This document shows positions 19,117-28,199 of a DNA stretch of 64,000 nucleotides, piece after piece. Within the stretch, counting starts at the first letter, position 1, and each line of letters starts with the position of its first letter. The notes below the pieces were generated by a model. It ran no database searches. It was not told where the DNA came from and saw only the letters and a program-made list of their open reading frames with translations. Made by a program: the position numbers and the translations under genes. The stretch spans positions 1-64,000 of the forward strand of contig NZ_MUNS01000037.1 in NCBI RefSeq assembly GCF_002002705.1, read 5' to 3'. This stretch comes from Polaromonas sp. C04 (lineage in GTDB: Bacteria > Pseudomonadota > Gammaproteobacteria > Burkholderiales > Burkholderiaceae_C).

Positions 19117-20037
19117 ATGAGTCTTCCCAGCAAAGTCAAACTCGTCGATGTGGGCCCGCGCGACGGCCTGCAAAACGAAAAGCAGATGGTGCCGGCCGCG
19201 GTCAAGATCGAACTGGTGCAGCGCCTGCAGGACGCCGGTCTGAAAGAGATCGAGGTCACCAGCTTCGTCAGTCCCAAGTGGGTGCCGCAGATGGCCGATG
19301 CGAGTGAGGTCATGCACGGCATCCGGCGCCAGAGTGGCGTGCGCTACTCGGTGCTGACACCCAACATGAAGGGCTTCGAGGCGGCGATTGCCGCGCCGCG
19401 CGCCGAGTGGCCCGACGAGATCGTGGTGTTCGGCGCCGCCAGCGAGGCGTTCAGCCAGCGCAACATCAACTGCTCGATCGCCGAGAGCATCGAACGCTTT
19501 CGCCCGGTGGTCGAGGCGGCGCGCGCCCACGGCATCTACGTGCGCGGCGCCATGTCGTGCACCGTGGGCTGCCCCTACGAGGGCGAGATCGCGCCCGAAC
19601 GGGTCGGCATGCTGGCCGGGCTCATGAAGGGTATCGGCGTGCAGCACATCGGCGTGGCCGACACCATTGGCGTGGGCACGCCGCGCAAGGTGCGGCGTGC
19701 CATGGAGGCGACTTTGACGCACTACGACATCAACGACGTGTCGGGCCACTTCCACGACACCTACGGCCAGGCGCTGGCCAACACGCTGGCCAGCCTGGAG
19801 ATGGGCGTGTGGCAGTTCGACACCTCGGTGGCGGGCCTGGGCGGCTGCCCCTATGCCAAGGGCGCGACCGGCAACGTGGCCTCGGAGGACGTGGTGTACC
19901 TGCTGGACGGTATGGGCATAGCGACCGGCATCGACCTGGACAAACTGATCGACGCCGGCAAATTCATCAGCGACCATCTTCAGCGCAAGCCGAACTCGCG
20001 CGCGGCCACGGCGATCCTGGCCAAGCGGGCAGGCTAG
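19117..20037 (+). CDS. liuE: Hydroxymethylglutaryl-CoA lyase
   Basis: A 306-residue TIM-barrel lyase that splits HMG-CoA into acetoacetate and acetyl-CoA, the last step of leucine degradation. The catalytic/metal motif VDVGPRDGLQNE (10-21), SFVSPKWVPQMAD and the C-terminal signature SVAGLGGCPYAKGATGN with its catalytic Cys are all present. A GGAG site precedes the ATG. It is 26 nt downstream of ghrA. Confidence 0.96.
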   Translation: MSLPSKVKLVDVGPRDGLQNEKQMVPAAVKIELVQRLQDAGLKEIEVTSFVSPKWVPQMADASEVMHGIRRQSGVRYSVLTPNMKGFEAAIAAPRAEWPDEIVVFGAASEAFSQRNINCSIAESIERFRPVVEAARAHGIYVRGAMSCTVGCPYEGEIAPERVGMLAGLMKGIGVQHIGVADTIGVGTPRKVRRAMEATLTHYDINDVSGHFHDTYGQALANTLASLEMGVWQFDTSVAGLGGCPYAKGATGNVASEDVVYLLDGMGIATGIDLDKLIDAGKFISDHLQRKPNSRAATAILAKRAG

Positions 20038-20039
20038 TC

Positions 20040-20564
20040 GTGAGCAGGACTCCCGCTCCCGCCTCCTTCCTTCCAGAGGGCGTGCAGCGTGTGGCGGCGG
20101 CGCTGCAGGCGCAGGGCCATCCGCATGTGCCCGTGATGCTCGACGACGCGGCGCGCACCGCGCAGCAGGCGGCCGACGCGCTGGGCATCGCCGTGGGCCA
20201 GATTGCCAAGAGCATCATCTTTCGCCGCATCCCGGACGACGCGGCCGTGCTGGTGGTGACCTCGGGCGACCGGCGCGTGGACGAGAAGAAGGTGGCGGCC
20301 CTGGTCTGCAGCGAAGGCGGCAAGCTGGGGCGCGCCGATGCGGAGTTTGTCAAGGCCAGCACCGGCTTTTCGATCGGCGGCGTGTCGCCGCTGGCGCATG
20401 TGACGCCGCCGGTCACGCTGATCGACCGGGAGCTGTTCCGGTTCGCGGAAATCTGGGCCGCCGCGGGGCATCCGCATGGCGTCTTCAAACTCAGCCCGCA
20501 CGATCTGCAGCGGCTCACCGGCGCGCCCGTGGCCGATGTGGCGCAGGCCGTCAAAATCGCATGA
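20040..20564 (+). CDS. YbaK/EbsC-family aminoacyl-tRNA deacylase-like protein
   Basis: A 174-residue protein of the INS/YbaK editing-domain family, which hydrolyses mischarged tRNAs (for example Cys- or Ala-tRNAPro). The conserved core is seen as IAVGQIAKSIIFR, LVVTSGDRRVDEKKVA and GFSIGGVSPLAHV, with Lys in the AKSIIF motif. It probably starts at GTG 20040, 2 nt after liuE, and its stop overlaps the next ATG (ATGA, 20561-20564). The exact tRNA substrate is not readable. Confidence 0.88.
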   Translation: MSRTPAPASFLPEGVQRVAAALQAQGHPHVPVMLDDAARTAQQAADALGIAVGQIAKSIIFRRIPDDAAVLVVTSGDRRVDEKKVAALVCSEGGKLGRADAEFVKASTGFSIGGVSPLAHVTPPVTLIDRELFRFAEIWAAAGHPHGVFKLSPHDLQRLTGAPVADVAQAVKIA

Positions 20565-20806
20565 ATACTATTGATTTGATAGCTGATCGTGCTGATGCAG
20601 CAAGGGCTACAGCCGAAAATGTTCCTTCACCCTGTATTTCGGTGTGCCGCATGAGCGAGGCCGGCGGCTGGTGCGAGGGCTGCTTTCGCACGCTCGACGA
20701 GATCGGGCGCTGGAGCCGGATGAGCGACGCCGACAAGCGGGCGGTCTGGACCCTGATCGAGCGGCGCGCTGCGGCGGAACCCACAACGACGCCGGCATCG
20801 CCATGA
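20561..20806 (+). CDS. DUF1289 cysteine-motif small protein
   Basis: An 81-residue protein. The DUF1289 core has four conserved cysteines, CISVCRM...GWCEGCFRTLDEIGRW, likely a metal site. Its first 20 residues are encoded by a copy of the dispersed repeat (20566-20621), so the authentic ancestral start may have been near the NVPSPCISVC segment. Stop and next start overlap (ATGA, 20803-20806). Function unknown. Confidence 0.85.
   Translation: MNTIDLIADRADAARATAENVPSPCISVCRMSEAGGWCEGCFRTLDEIGRWSRMSDADKRAVWTLIERRAAAEPTTTPASP
20566..20621 (+). repeat. Dispersed TAGC-N20-GGGCT element, copy 4 forming the DUF1289 N-terminus
   Basis: TTGATTTGATAGC, exactly 20 nt, GGGCTACAGCC. It begins just inside the DUF1289 start codon. 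It is read in the same frame as the copy in tlyA, giving IDLIAD...RATA here and TDLIAD...GATA there. Confidence 0.85.
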
Positions 20807-21438
20807 AGCACATCACCTTCTACCTCGACTTCATTTCGCCGTACGCCTACCTCGCGTTCGAACAGCTGCCCGAAGCCCTGCTGGGCCTGAGCTACAGCGT
20901 GACGTACAAGCCGCTGCTGTTTGCGGGGCTGCTCAAGCACCATGGGCAGCTCGGCCCCGCCGAGATTGCACCCAAGCGCGACTGGACCTACCGCCAGGTG
21001 CTGTGGCTGGCGCAGCGCCACGGCATCGACATGCAGCTGCCGGCAGCGCATCCCTTCAACCCGCTGGCCTTGTTGCGGCTGGCCGTGGCCTGCAATGCGC
21101 AGGGCACGCCCAACCGCTATGTCTGCGAGACCGTGTTTCGCCACGTCTGGCGCGGCGGCGCCGAGGCAGCCGACCCGGTGCGGCTGCAGGCGCTGGCGGC
21201 GCAGCTGGCGCCCGCGCGTGACATGCACGGCGACGAGGTCAAAACGCAGCTCAAGGCCCAAACTGAAGAGGCCATCGCCGCGGGCGTGTTTGGCGTGCCC
21301 ACCTTCGCGGTGGACGACAGGTTGTTCTGGGGTTTCGACGCGCTGCCCATGCTGCGCGCCTACTGCGAAGGCGATCCATGGTTTGACGGTACGGCCTGGG
21401 ACGCGGCTGCAAGGGTGGCGCAAGGCGTTCGTCGTTGA
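20803..21438 (+). CDS. 2-hydroxychromene-2-carboxylate isomerase/DsbA-like (kappa-GST) protein
   Basis: A 211-residue thioredoxin-fold protein of the HCCA isomerase family. It begins ITFYLDFISPYAYLAFEQL, where the SPY(A)Y motif replaces the CxxC of DsbA. It ends with the typical GVFGVPTFAVDDRLFWGFDALPML. Such enzymes isomerise 2-hydroxychromene carboxylate in naphthalene degradation or conjugate glutathione; no other aromatic genes adjoin, so the substrate is open. Confidence 0.88.
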   Translation: MKHITFYLDFISPYAYLAFEQLPEALLGLSYSVTYKPLLFAGLLKHHGQLGPAEIAPKRDWTYRQVLWLAQRHGIDMQLPAAHPFNPLALLRLAVACNAQGTPNRYVCETVFRHVWRGGAEAADPVRLQALAAQLAPARDMHGDEVKTQLKAQTEEAIAAGVFGVPTFAVDDRLFWGFDALPMLRAYCEGDPWFDGTAWDAAARVAQGVRR

Positions 21439-21475
21439 ATCGGGGGGCACCTTCCGCGAACTTCACGCCACCGCC

Positions 21476-23290
21476 ATGCCCAGTGCCTTCAACTTCGCCG
21501 CTTCGCCGTTCGACTGCCTGAGTCCGGCGGAACAGGAGCAGGTTCGGCGCCACGTCGACATCGCCTATTTCCGCGAAGGCGAGGTGGTGCTGGAGCTCGG
21601 CGCCGAGCCGACGCATCTGTACGTTGTCATCAAGGGCGAAGTCACCCAGAGCGAAGACGGCGAGGTGGTCGCCAGCTACGGCCCGGACGACAGCTTCGAC
21701 GGCCGCGGACTGGTGGCCGGCCGCGTCAGCAGCCGCTTTGTGGCGGCCGAGGAAGTGGTGGCCTACCAGCTGGCCAAGGCAACCGTCAAGGCGTTGATTG
21801 CCTCGAACGCCACCTTCGGCGCGCTGCTGTTCTCGGACCTGGGCCACAAGCTCAGTGCGCTGTCGCAGCGGCAGGAGCAGCGCGAGCTGCAATCCCTGAC
21901 GCTGGCGCGGGTGGACGAGGCGTATCTGCGCCCCGCCCATATGGTCGATGCGCAGACCGATGTGCTGTCGGTCGTGCAATTGTTCCAGTCGCAGCGCACC
22001 TCCAATGTGCTGGTGCGCGGCCTGCCGGGCGGCCTCGGCATCTTCACCACGACCGGGCTGCAGCGCGCCATCCTGGATGGCCGCCCGCTGAATCGGCTGG
22101 CGGTGGGCGAACTGGCGAGCAGCCCGGTCATCACCGTGCGCCCGTCCGACCAGCTTGGCGAGGCCATGGCGCTGCTGCTGCGCCGCCGGGTGCACCGGCT
22201 CGTCGTGACCGAGGGGGACGAAGTGCGGGGCATTCTGGAGGCGCTGGATGTGTTCAGCTTCCTGGCGAATCATTCGCACCTGATCACGGTGCAGATCGAG
22301 CAGGCGCCCGACCTCGACGCACTGGCCGAAGCGGCCCTGCAGATCACGCGCCTGATCTCGCTCTTGTACCGCAACGGCACGCGCATCGGCCTCATGGCCA
22401 CGCTGGTGCAGCAACTGAACGCGCGCCTGTTCGAACGCGCCTGGCAGATGATCGCGCCGGCAGGACTGGTGGCCAACAGCTGCCTGTTCGTCATGGGCAG
22501 CGAAGGGCGTGGCGAGCAACTGCTCAAGACCGATCAGGACAACGGCCTGCTGCTGCGCGACGGCTACACCGCGCCCGATGATCTGGACGCCATTTGCCAG
22601 CGCTTTTCGCAGGCGCTGAGCCGTTTTGGCTATCCCGAATGCCCCGGTCACATCATGCTCAGCAACCCGGCCTGGCGCGGCAGCGCCAGCGCGTTCGGCC
22701 AGAAGGTCCGGCAATGGCTGCTGATGCCGGAGGCGGACAGCCTGATGCACCTGGCGATCTTCATGGATGCGCATGCCGTGGCGGGCGACGCGACCCTGCT
22801 GGAGGGCGTGCGCCGCGGCCTGATGACGCTCGCCACCGACAACGACGCCGTGCTCGGGCGCTTCGCGGCTGTCATCGAGGCGTTTGGCAGTCCCTCGCCC
22901 TGGTGGGACCGATTGCTGCCGCATGGGCAGGCGCAGCGCCCGCTCGACCTGAAGAAGGAAGGCATTTTTCCGATCGTTCACGGGGTGCGCAGTCTCGCGC
23001 TGGCGCGCCATGTGGCGCCGACCGGCACGGTGGCCCGCATCGAGGCGCTGGTGGCCGACGCTACGCTCGACGCAACCCTGGGCGAGGAGCTCACGCAAAG
23101 CCTGCACGTGCTCATGGGGCTGCGCCTGAAGGCCGGGCTGGCCGAACTGGACGCCGGCCGGGCCGTGAGCGGAGGCCTTGCGCCGGAACGCCTGGGCAGC
23201 CTGGAGCGTGACTTGCTCAAGGACACGCTGGGCGTGGTCAAGCGCTTCAAGGCGCTGCTGCGCCATCGATTCCGGCTCGACGCGCTGTGA
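21476..23290 (+). CDS. cNMP-binding, CBS-pair and DUF294 nucleotidyltransferase-like signalling protein
   Basis: A 604-residue multidomain protein: an N-terminal cyclic-nucleotide-binding fold (about 10-125), two CBS domains (about 155-275, ending RVHRLVVTEGDEVRGILEALD), a DUF294 nucleotidyltransferase-like domain with MGSEGRGEQLLKTDQDNGLLL (GS...D.D pattern), and a C-terminal DUF294_C helical domain. The ATG at 21476 is chosen because the cNMP domain begins there, although the frame is open further up. Its stop overlaps the next start. Together with the exonuclease and the ActP/DUF485 genes opposite, this is a recurrent proteobacterial acetate-linked neighbourhood of unknown mechanism. Confidence 0.9.
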   Translation: MPSAFNFAASPFDCLSPAEQEQVRRHVDIAYFREGEVVLELGAEPTHLYVVIKGEVTQSEDGEVVASYGPDDSFDGRGLVAGRVSSRFVAAEEVVAYQLAKATVKALIASNATFGALLFSDLGHKLSALSQRQEQRELQSLTLARVDEAYLRPAHMVDAQTDVLSVVQLFQSQRTSNVLVRGLPGGLGIFTTTGLQRAILDGRPLNRLAVGELASSPVITVRPSDQLGEAMALLLRRRVHRLVVTEGDEVRGILEALDVFSFLANHSHLITVQIEQAPDLDALAEAALQITRLISLLYRNGTRIGLMATLVQQLNARLFERAWQMIAPAGLVANSCLFVMGSEGRGEQLLKTDQDNGLLLRDGYTAPDDLDAICQRFSQALSRFGYPECPGHIMLSNPAWRGSASAFGQKVRQWLLMPEADSLMHLAIFMDAHAVAGDATLLEGVRRGLMTLATDNDAVLGRFAAVIEAFGSPSPWWDRLLPHGQAQRPLDLKKEGIFPIVHGVRSLALARHVAPTGTVARIEALVADATLDATLGEELTQSLHVLMGLRLKAGLAELDAGRAVSGGLAPERLGSLERDLLKDTLGVVKRFKALLRHRFRLDAL

Positions 23291-23946
23291 GTCTGGCGCG
23301 CTTTTCGCCCGGAGCGCTTGTCGCCGCGTTGCGGCGCAAATGGCGTCTGAAGCACCTGCGCGATCCGGCTTACCGTTTCATGTTCGATGCGGCGCCGCCC
23401 GATGAGTGGGTGGCGCTGGACTGCGAGACCACCGGCCTGAATGTGCGCACCGACGAAATCATCTCGGTCGGCGCGGTGCGCATCGTGGGCAACCGCATCA
23501 TGACCAGCGAGCGGCTGGCGCTGCTGGTGCGGCCGGACAAGGGCATCGCGGCCGACAGCGTGCGCATTCATCGCCTGCGCGAACGCGACGTGGCGCAGGG
23601 TCTGCCGATCGCAGAGGCGATGGCGCAGCTGATGCATTTCATCGGCAGCCGGCCGCTGGTGGGCTATTACCTGGCGTTCGACGTGGCGATGCTCAATCGC
23701 GCCATCCGGCCCCTGCTGGGCGTGGGCCTGCCGCAGCCCAGGATTGAAGTCTCGGCGCTGTACTACGACTACAAGTTCAAACAGCTGCCGCCCTACCAGC
23801 AGCAGGTCAACGCCGATATCGACCTGCGCTTTGCCACGCTGATGGACGACCTGGGTCTGCCGCGGCGTGCCGCCCACGATGCGGTCAATGATGCCGTGAT
23901 GGCGGCGCTGGCGTTCATCAAGCTGAGGCAGCTGCGCGGCGGGTGA
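23287..23946 (+). CDS. DEDDh 3'-5' exonuclease (DNA polymerase III epsilon-like)
   Basis: A 219-residue RNase T/PolC-epsilon-type exonuclease. ExoI is VALDCETTGL (Asp45, Glu47), ExoII is YLAFDVAML, and the ExoIII-epsilon motif is AAHDAVNDAVM with the His and Asp. The first 40 residues are a basic extension. The start is GTG overlapping the stop of the cNMP/CBS gene, so translation is coupled. It is not the replicative DnaQ (short, no clamp-binding tail recognised). A role with the adjacent signalling protein is implied by conserved pairing only. Confidence 0.9.
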   Translation: MSLARFSPGALVAALRRKWRLKHLRDPAYRFMFDAAPPDEWVALDCETTGLNVRTDEIISVGAVRIVGNRIMTSERLALLVRPDKGIAADSVRIHRLRERDVAQGLPIAEAMAQLMHFIGSRPLVGYYLAFDVAMLNRAIRPLLGVGLPQPRIEVSALYYDYKFKQLPPYQQQVNADIDLRFATLMDDLGLPRRAAHDAVNDAVMAALAFIKLRQLRGG

Positions 23947-23973
23947 CACCGCCGCGCAGGGCCGGCGCCCGTT

Positions 23974-25698
23974 TTAGTGGCCCGATGCCCCCGAGGCGCC
24001 AAAGCCGGTTTCCGAGCGGACCTGCTGCGCCGGGAATGCGGCACGCTCGCGCGCCGCATTGGCGCTGCGGTCGGTGATGGAGAACAGCCAGATGCCGACA
24101 AAGCCGATGGTCATCGAGAACAACGCCGGCGAGGTGTACGGGAACCAGGCCGAGCCAGCCGGGTGGCCCAGCGTGGCTTCCCATACCGAGGGCGACACGA
24201 TGGTCAGGCCCACCGACGAGATCAGCCCCAGAAAGCCGCCGATCACGGCGCCGCGCGTGGTGCAGTTCTTCCACAGTACCGACAGGAACAGCACCGGGAA
24301 GTTGGCCGAGGCCGCAACGGCGAAGGCCAGCGACACCATGAACGCGATGTTCTGCTTTTCGAATGTGATGCCCAGCAGCACCGCAATGATCCCCAGCACG
24401 ACCGTGGTGATGCGCGACACCTTGAGTTCGGCCGCGCTGTCGGCCTTGCCCTTCTTGAACACGGTGGCATACAGGTCGTGCGACACGGCCGAGGCGCCCG
24501 ACAGGGTGAGCCCCGCCACCACGGCCAGGATGGTCGCGAACGCCACCGCCGAGATGAAACCGTAGAACACGTTGCCGCCGACCGACTTGGCCACCAGCAC
24601 CGCCGCCATGTTGGCCGTGCCGGCGCCGCCGTGGATGACGCCCCGGGCGACGTCCGCGTACTCCGGGTTGGTCAGCACCATGGTGATGGCGCCGAAGCCG
24701 ATGATGAAGATCAGCACGTAGAAATAGCCGATCCAGGTGGTGGCCCAGAACACCGACTTGCGTGCCTGCTTGGCATCGGGCACCGTGAAGAAGCGCATCA
24801 GGATGTGCGGCAGGCCGGCGGTACCGAACATCAGCGCCATGCCGAACGAGATGGCCGAGATCGGGTCCTTGATGAACCCGCCCGGGCCCATGATGGACAG
24901 GCCCGCCCTGGCCGCCTCCTCGGGCGTCTTGCCGCTGTTGGCGGCAATGGCGGCGCGCACTTCCACCCCCCTGGCAAACAGCGCCTCGGGGCTGAAACCG
25001 TACTGCGCCAGCACCATGAAGGCCATGAAGGTCACGCCCGCCAGCAGCAGGCAGGCCTTGATGATCTGTACCCAGGTGGTGGCCGTCATGCCGCCAAACA
25101 GCACGTACACCATCATCAGGGCGCCGACGATGACGACCGCCATCCAGTATTCCAGGCCGAACAGCAGCTTGATGAGCTGGCCGGCGCCGACCATTTGCGC
25201 GATCAGGTAGAACGCCACCACCACCAGCGTGCCCGACGCCGCGAAGGCGCGGATGGGCCCTTGCTGGAAGCGGTAGCCCGCCACGTCGGCAAAGGTGAAC
25301 TTGCCTAGGTTGCGCAGGCGCTCGGCCATCAGGAAGGTGATCATCGGCCAGCCGACCAGGAAACCGATCGAATAGATCAGGCCGTCATAACCCGTGGCCA
25401 TGACCGCGGCCGAGATGCCCAGGAAGGAGGCCGCCGACATGTAGTCGCCGGCGATCGCCAGCCCGTTCTGGAAGCCCGTGATGCCGCCGCCGGCGGTATA
25501 GAAGTCCGCCGCCGAGCGCGTTCTGGAAGCGGCCCATTTGGTGATCCACAGGGTCAGCAGCACAAAGCCGGCGAACATCGCGATGGCCGTCCAGTTCGTG
25601 GCCTGCTTGGCCACCTGGCCCAGGTCGGGGCCGGCGGCGTGGGCGCCGCCCGCCATCAACGCCGCCAGCAGCGCGAGGTATTTTTTGTTCGCGCTCAT
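23974..25698 (-). CDS. actP: Cation/acetate symporter
   Basis: A 574-residue sodium:solute symporter family permease for acetate and other short carboxylates. It has a signal-like first hydrophobic segment ([16 protein letters not shown]) and about 13 membrane helices with the family regions [26 protein letters not shown] and [24 protein letters not shown]. The ATG overlaps the DUF485 stop as ATGA. It is convergent with the exonuclease gene; a short GGGC-CGGC-GCCC hairpin plus T-run lies between them. Confidence 0.95.
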   Translation of the reverse strand: MSANKKYLALLAALMAGGAHAAGPDLGQVAKQATNWTAIAMFAGFVLLTLWITKWAASRTRSAADFYTAGGGITGFQNGLAIAGDYMSAASFLGISAAVMATGYDGLIYSIGFLVGWPMITFLMAERLRNLGKFTFADVAGYRFQQGPIRAFAASGTLVVVAFYLIAQMVGAGQLIKLLFGLEYWMAVVIVGALMMVYVLFGGMTATTWVQIIKACLLLAGVTFMAFMVLAQYGFSPEALFARGVEVRAAIAANSGKTPEEAARAGLSIMGPGGFIKDPISAISFGMALMFGTAGLPHILMRFFTVPDAKQARKSVFWATTWIGYFYVLIFIIGFGAITMVLTNPEYADVARGVIHGGAGTANMAAVLVAKSVGGNVFYGFISAVAFATILAVVAGLTLSGASAVSHDLYATVFKKGKADSAAELKVSRITTVVLGIIAVLLGITFEKQNIAFMVSLAFAVAASANFPVLFLSVLWKNCTTRGAVIGGFLGLISSVGLTIVSPSVWEATLGHPAGSAWFPYTSPALFSMTIGFVGIWLFSITDRSANAARERAAFPAQQVRSETGFGASGASGH

Positions 25699-26003
25699 TT
25701 CGAGGCCTCGTTCAGGATGTCTTTGGTCAGGGCATCGAATTCGCTGTTGGCGCGACGCACGTAGATGCCGGTGATGACGATGGTGAAGACGATCACGCCC
25801 AAGCCGATGGGGATGCCCAGCGTGGTCACGCCGGCGCCAATGGGCTGCGCCAGAAACGCCTTGTCAAACGCGATCAGCGCGATGTAGCCGTAATACACGA
25901 GCAGCATCAGCACCGTCAGCACGACGCCGATCCGGTTGCGCTTTTGGCGCAGCTCCACGTATTTCGGATTGCGCTGAATCTTGGCTACCACCGGGTCATC
26001 CAT
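25695..26003 (-). CDS. DUF485 inner-membrane protein, partner of ActP
   Basis: A 102-residue protein with two membrane helices ([20 protein letters not shown] and [19 protein letters not shown]), identical in layout to YjcH, which is encoded with ActP in many proteobacteria. The ATG at 26003 has an AAGGA site 8 nt upstream; the longer open frame upstream is not family-like. It is translationally coupled to actP. Its precise role in acetate uptake is unknown. Confidence 0.92.
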   Translation of the reverse strand: MDDPVVAKIQRNPKYVELRQKRNRIGVVLTVLMLLVYYGYIALIAFDKAFLAQPIGAGVTTLGIPIGLGVIVFTIVITGIYVRRANSEFDALTKDILNEASK

Positions 26004-26363
26004 GACTGTTTCCTTCAGGGTTGATTGAAATCCCATGCCATGGGGAAATCCCCAAGCGGGCTGGATTACTGCAAATGCGACTGACCAATGCCTTACGCGG
26101 CGCTCTGAATGACCGGCCTCGCCCAAGGAGCGGCCTTGAAAATGCGCCAGATGCGGTGAATTCCGGCGCTGCGCCGTGCAGGGAAAACGCGCCGCATCCC
26201 GCATTGAAAAATCGCAGCCGCGGGTTACTACCGAGGCCGTAAGCGGGCCACAAGTTAGCCGTAAGGCGTTGTAAGACGACCGTCAGAACCTCGTCAGACA
26301 TCTGCCGGATAGTGCGTCGCCGGGCTCAGTAGAATTTCGTTACAAATTAAAGGAGACAAATTT
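26004..26363. other. Divergent intergenic region between DUF485-actP and the MHS transporter
   Basis: A 360-bp gene-free stretch. It holds a 14-bp inverted repeat TGGGGA-AA-TCCCCA at 26041-26054, 38 bp from the DUF485 start, a candidate operator for acetate control. On the other side a TAGAAT hexamer (26330-26335) and a strong AGGAG site precede the transporter. No convincing small ORF or RNA is seen. Confidence 0.5.
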
Positions 26364-28022
26364 ATGGCTACAGCAGCGGCTCACAAGCCCATGACACCCG
26401 AAGAGCGAAAAGTGATCTTCGCCTCGTCGCTGGGCACCGTGTTCGAGTGGTACGACTTTTATCTGTACGGCACCCTGGCCGTCATCATCGGCAAGCAGTT
26501 CTTCTCCAACCTGGACCCCAGCTCGCAGCTCATCTTCTCGCTGCTGGCGTTCGCGGCCGGTTTCATCGTGCGCCCGTTCGGCGCGCTCTTTTTTGGCCGG
26601 CTCGGGGACATGATCGGTCGCAAGTACACCTTCCTGGTGACGATCCTGATCATGGGCACGTCCACCTTCATCGTGGGCATTCTTCCCGGCTACGCCAGCA
26701 TTGGCGTGGCCGCACCGGTGATCCTGATCGGGCTGCGCCTGCTGCAGGGCCTGGCCCTCGGGGGCGAATACGGCGGTGCCGCGACCTACGTGGCCGAGCA
26801 TTCGCCGCAGCACAAGCGTGGCGCCTATACCGCCTGGATCCAGACCACTGCCACCCTGGGCCTTTTCCTGAGCCTGATGGTGATTCTGGGGACCCAGACC
26901 CTCCTGGGCCCGGTCGCCTTTGCCGACTGGGGCTGGCGTGTGCCGTTCATCGCGTCGATCGCGCTGCTGGCGGTGTCGGTGTACATCCGTCTGAGCATGC
27001 GCGAATCGCCCGCCTTCTCCAAGATGAAGGCCGAGGGCCGGACCTCCAAGGCGCCCCTGTCCGAATCGTTCGGCCAGTGGAAGAACCTGAAGATCGTGAT
27101 CCTGGCGCTGGTCGGCCTGACCGCGGGCCAGGCGGTGGTCTGGTACACGGGCCAGTTCTACGCACTGTTCTTCCTGACGCAGGCGCTCAAGGTGGACGGC
27201 CCGACCGCGAACATCCTGGTGGCCCTGTCCCTGGTCATCGGTACGCCCTTCTTCATCGTGTTCGGCGCGCTGTCCGACAGGATCGGCCGCAAGCCGATCA
27301 TCATGGCGGGCTGCCTGCTGGCGGTGCTGACTTACTTCCCGGTGTTCAGCGCGTTGACCCGGGCCGCCAATCCGGACCTGGCGGCGGCCCAGGCCAAGAA
27401 CCGGGTGATCGTGACGGCGGATCCGGCCGAATGCTCGTTCCAGTTCAACCCGACCGGCACCGTCAAGTTCACCAGCTCCTGCGACATTGCCAAGCAGGTG
27501 CTGGCGGGCGCATCGGTCAGCTACGACAACGTCGCGGCCCCGGCCGGCACGCCGGCCACCATCAAGATTGGCGACACCGCGATCCCGAGCTACACCTCAA
27601 GAGGGCTGGCGCCCGATGAGGCCAGGAAGAAGGACGCCGAGTTCAAGAAGCTGGTGGCCGACGACCTGAAGATCGCCGGGTATCCGGTCAAGGCGGATCC
27701 GGCGAAGATGGACAAGGTCATGATCACGGTCATCCTGAGTTACCTGGTGCTGCTGGTGACCATGGTTTACGGCCCGATTGCGGCCATGCTGGTCGAGATG
27801 TTCCCGACCCGCATCCGCTACACCTCCATGAGCCTGCCCTATCACATCGGCAACGGCTGGTTCGGCGGCCTGCTGCCGACCACGGCCTTCGCCATCGTGG
27901 CCCAGACCGGCAACATGTACAACGGCCTGTGGTACCCGATCATCATCGCGGCCGTCACGCTGGTCATCGGCACCCTGTTCATCAGGGAAACCAAGGATGT
28001 GAATATTTACGCCAGGGACTGA
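26364..28022 (+). CDS. MHS-family MFS transporter with an enlarged loop
   Basis: A 552-residue metabolite:H+ symporter of the ShiA/ProP/KgtP branch. The start FASSLGTVFEWYDFYLYGTLA and RLGDMIGRK (loop 2-3), LQGLALGGEYGGAATYVAEHSP and ALSDRIGRKP motifs are diagnostic. Between about residues 333 and 450 there is a hydrophilic insertion of roughly 115 residues with two cysteines (AECSFQ and SSCDIAK), making it about 110 residues longer than KgtP-like members. The following helices resume normally (ITVILSYLVLLVTMVYGPIAAML). Substrate unknown; a carboxylate is plausible next to actP. An intrinsic terminator follows. Confidence 0.92.
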   Translation: MATAAAHKPMTPEERKVIFASSLGTVFEWYDFYLYGTLAVIIGKQFFSNLDPSSQLIFSLLAFAAGFIVRPFGALFFGRLGDMIGRKYTFLVTILIMGTSTFIVGILPGYASIGVAAPVILIGLRLLQGLALGGEYGGAATYVAEHSPQHKRGAYTAWIQTTATLGLFLSLMVILGTQTLLGPVAFADWGWRVPFIASIALLAVSVYIRLSMRESPAFSKMKAEGRTSKAPLSESFGQWKNLKIVILALVGLTAGQAVVWYTGQFYALFFLTQALKVDGPTANILVALSLVIGTPFFIVFGALSDRIGRKPIIMAGCLLAVLTYFPVFSALTRAANPDLAAAQAKNRVIVTADPAECSFQFNPTGTVKFTSSCDIAKQVLAGASVSYDNVAAPAGTPATIKIGDTAIPSYTSRGLAPDEARKKDAEFKKLVADDLKIAGYPVKADPAKMDKVMITVILSYLVLLVTMVYGPIAAMLVEMFPTRIRYTSMSLPYHIGNGWFGGLLPTTAFAIVAQTGNMYNGLWYPIIIAAVTLVIGTLFIRETKDVNIYARD

Positions 28023-28079
28023 GCCGCAACTTCGCGCCACGAATTGCCCGGCCGCTTCAAGGTCGGGTGGTTCTCCCAG

Positions 28080-28105
28080 GGCCCTTCGCGTGAGGGCCTT
28101 TTTTA
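28080..28105 (+). terminator. Intrinsic terminator after the MHS transporter
   Basis: A GGCCCT / AGGGCC stem with a 7-nt loop is followed directly by a six-T run. It lies 58 bp after the transporter stop. Confidence 0.85.
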
Positions 28106-28160
28106 TTTCAGAAAGTCATAAGCGAAAAGTTCCAGTTGATGCCCGTGCGCGTCGCGGCTG

Positions 28161-28189
28161 TTGGCGTAGGCCCCAAGGCGCAGTACACT
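28161..28189 (+). promoter_or_regulatory. Sigma70-type promoter giving a near-leaderless mRNA
   Basis: TTGGCG (28161-28166), a 17-bp spacer, then TACACT (28184-28189). The ATG of the next gene starts only 10 nt after the -10 box, so the transcript would begin a few nucleotides before the start codon. Confidence 0.6.
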
Positions 28190-28199
28190 CATTGAAACA

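Noticed and set aside
26021-26242. Possible small gene in the actP/MHS divergent region
   Set aside because: The translation is compositionally random, without a ribosome-binding site or hydrophobic pattern, and the region is better explained as regulatory.
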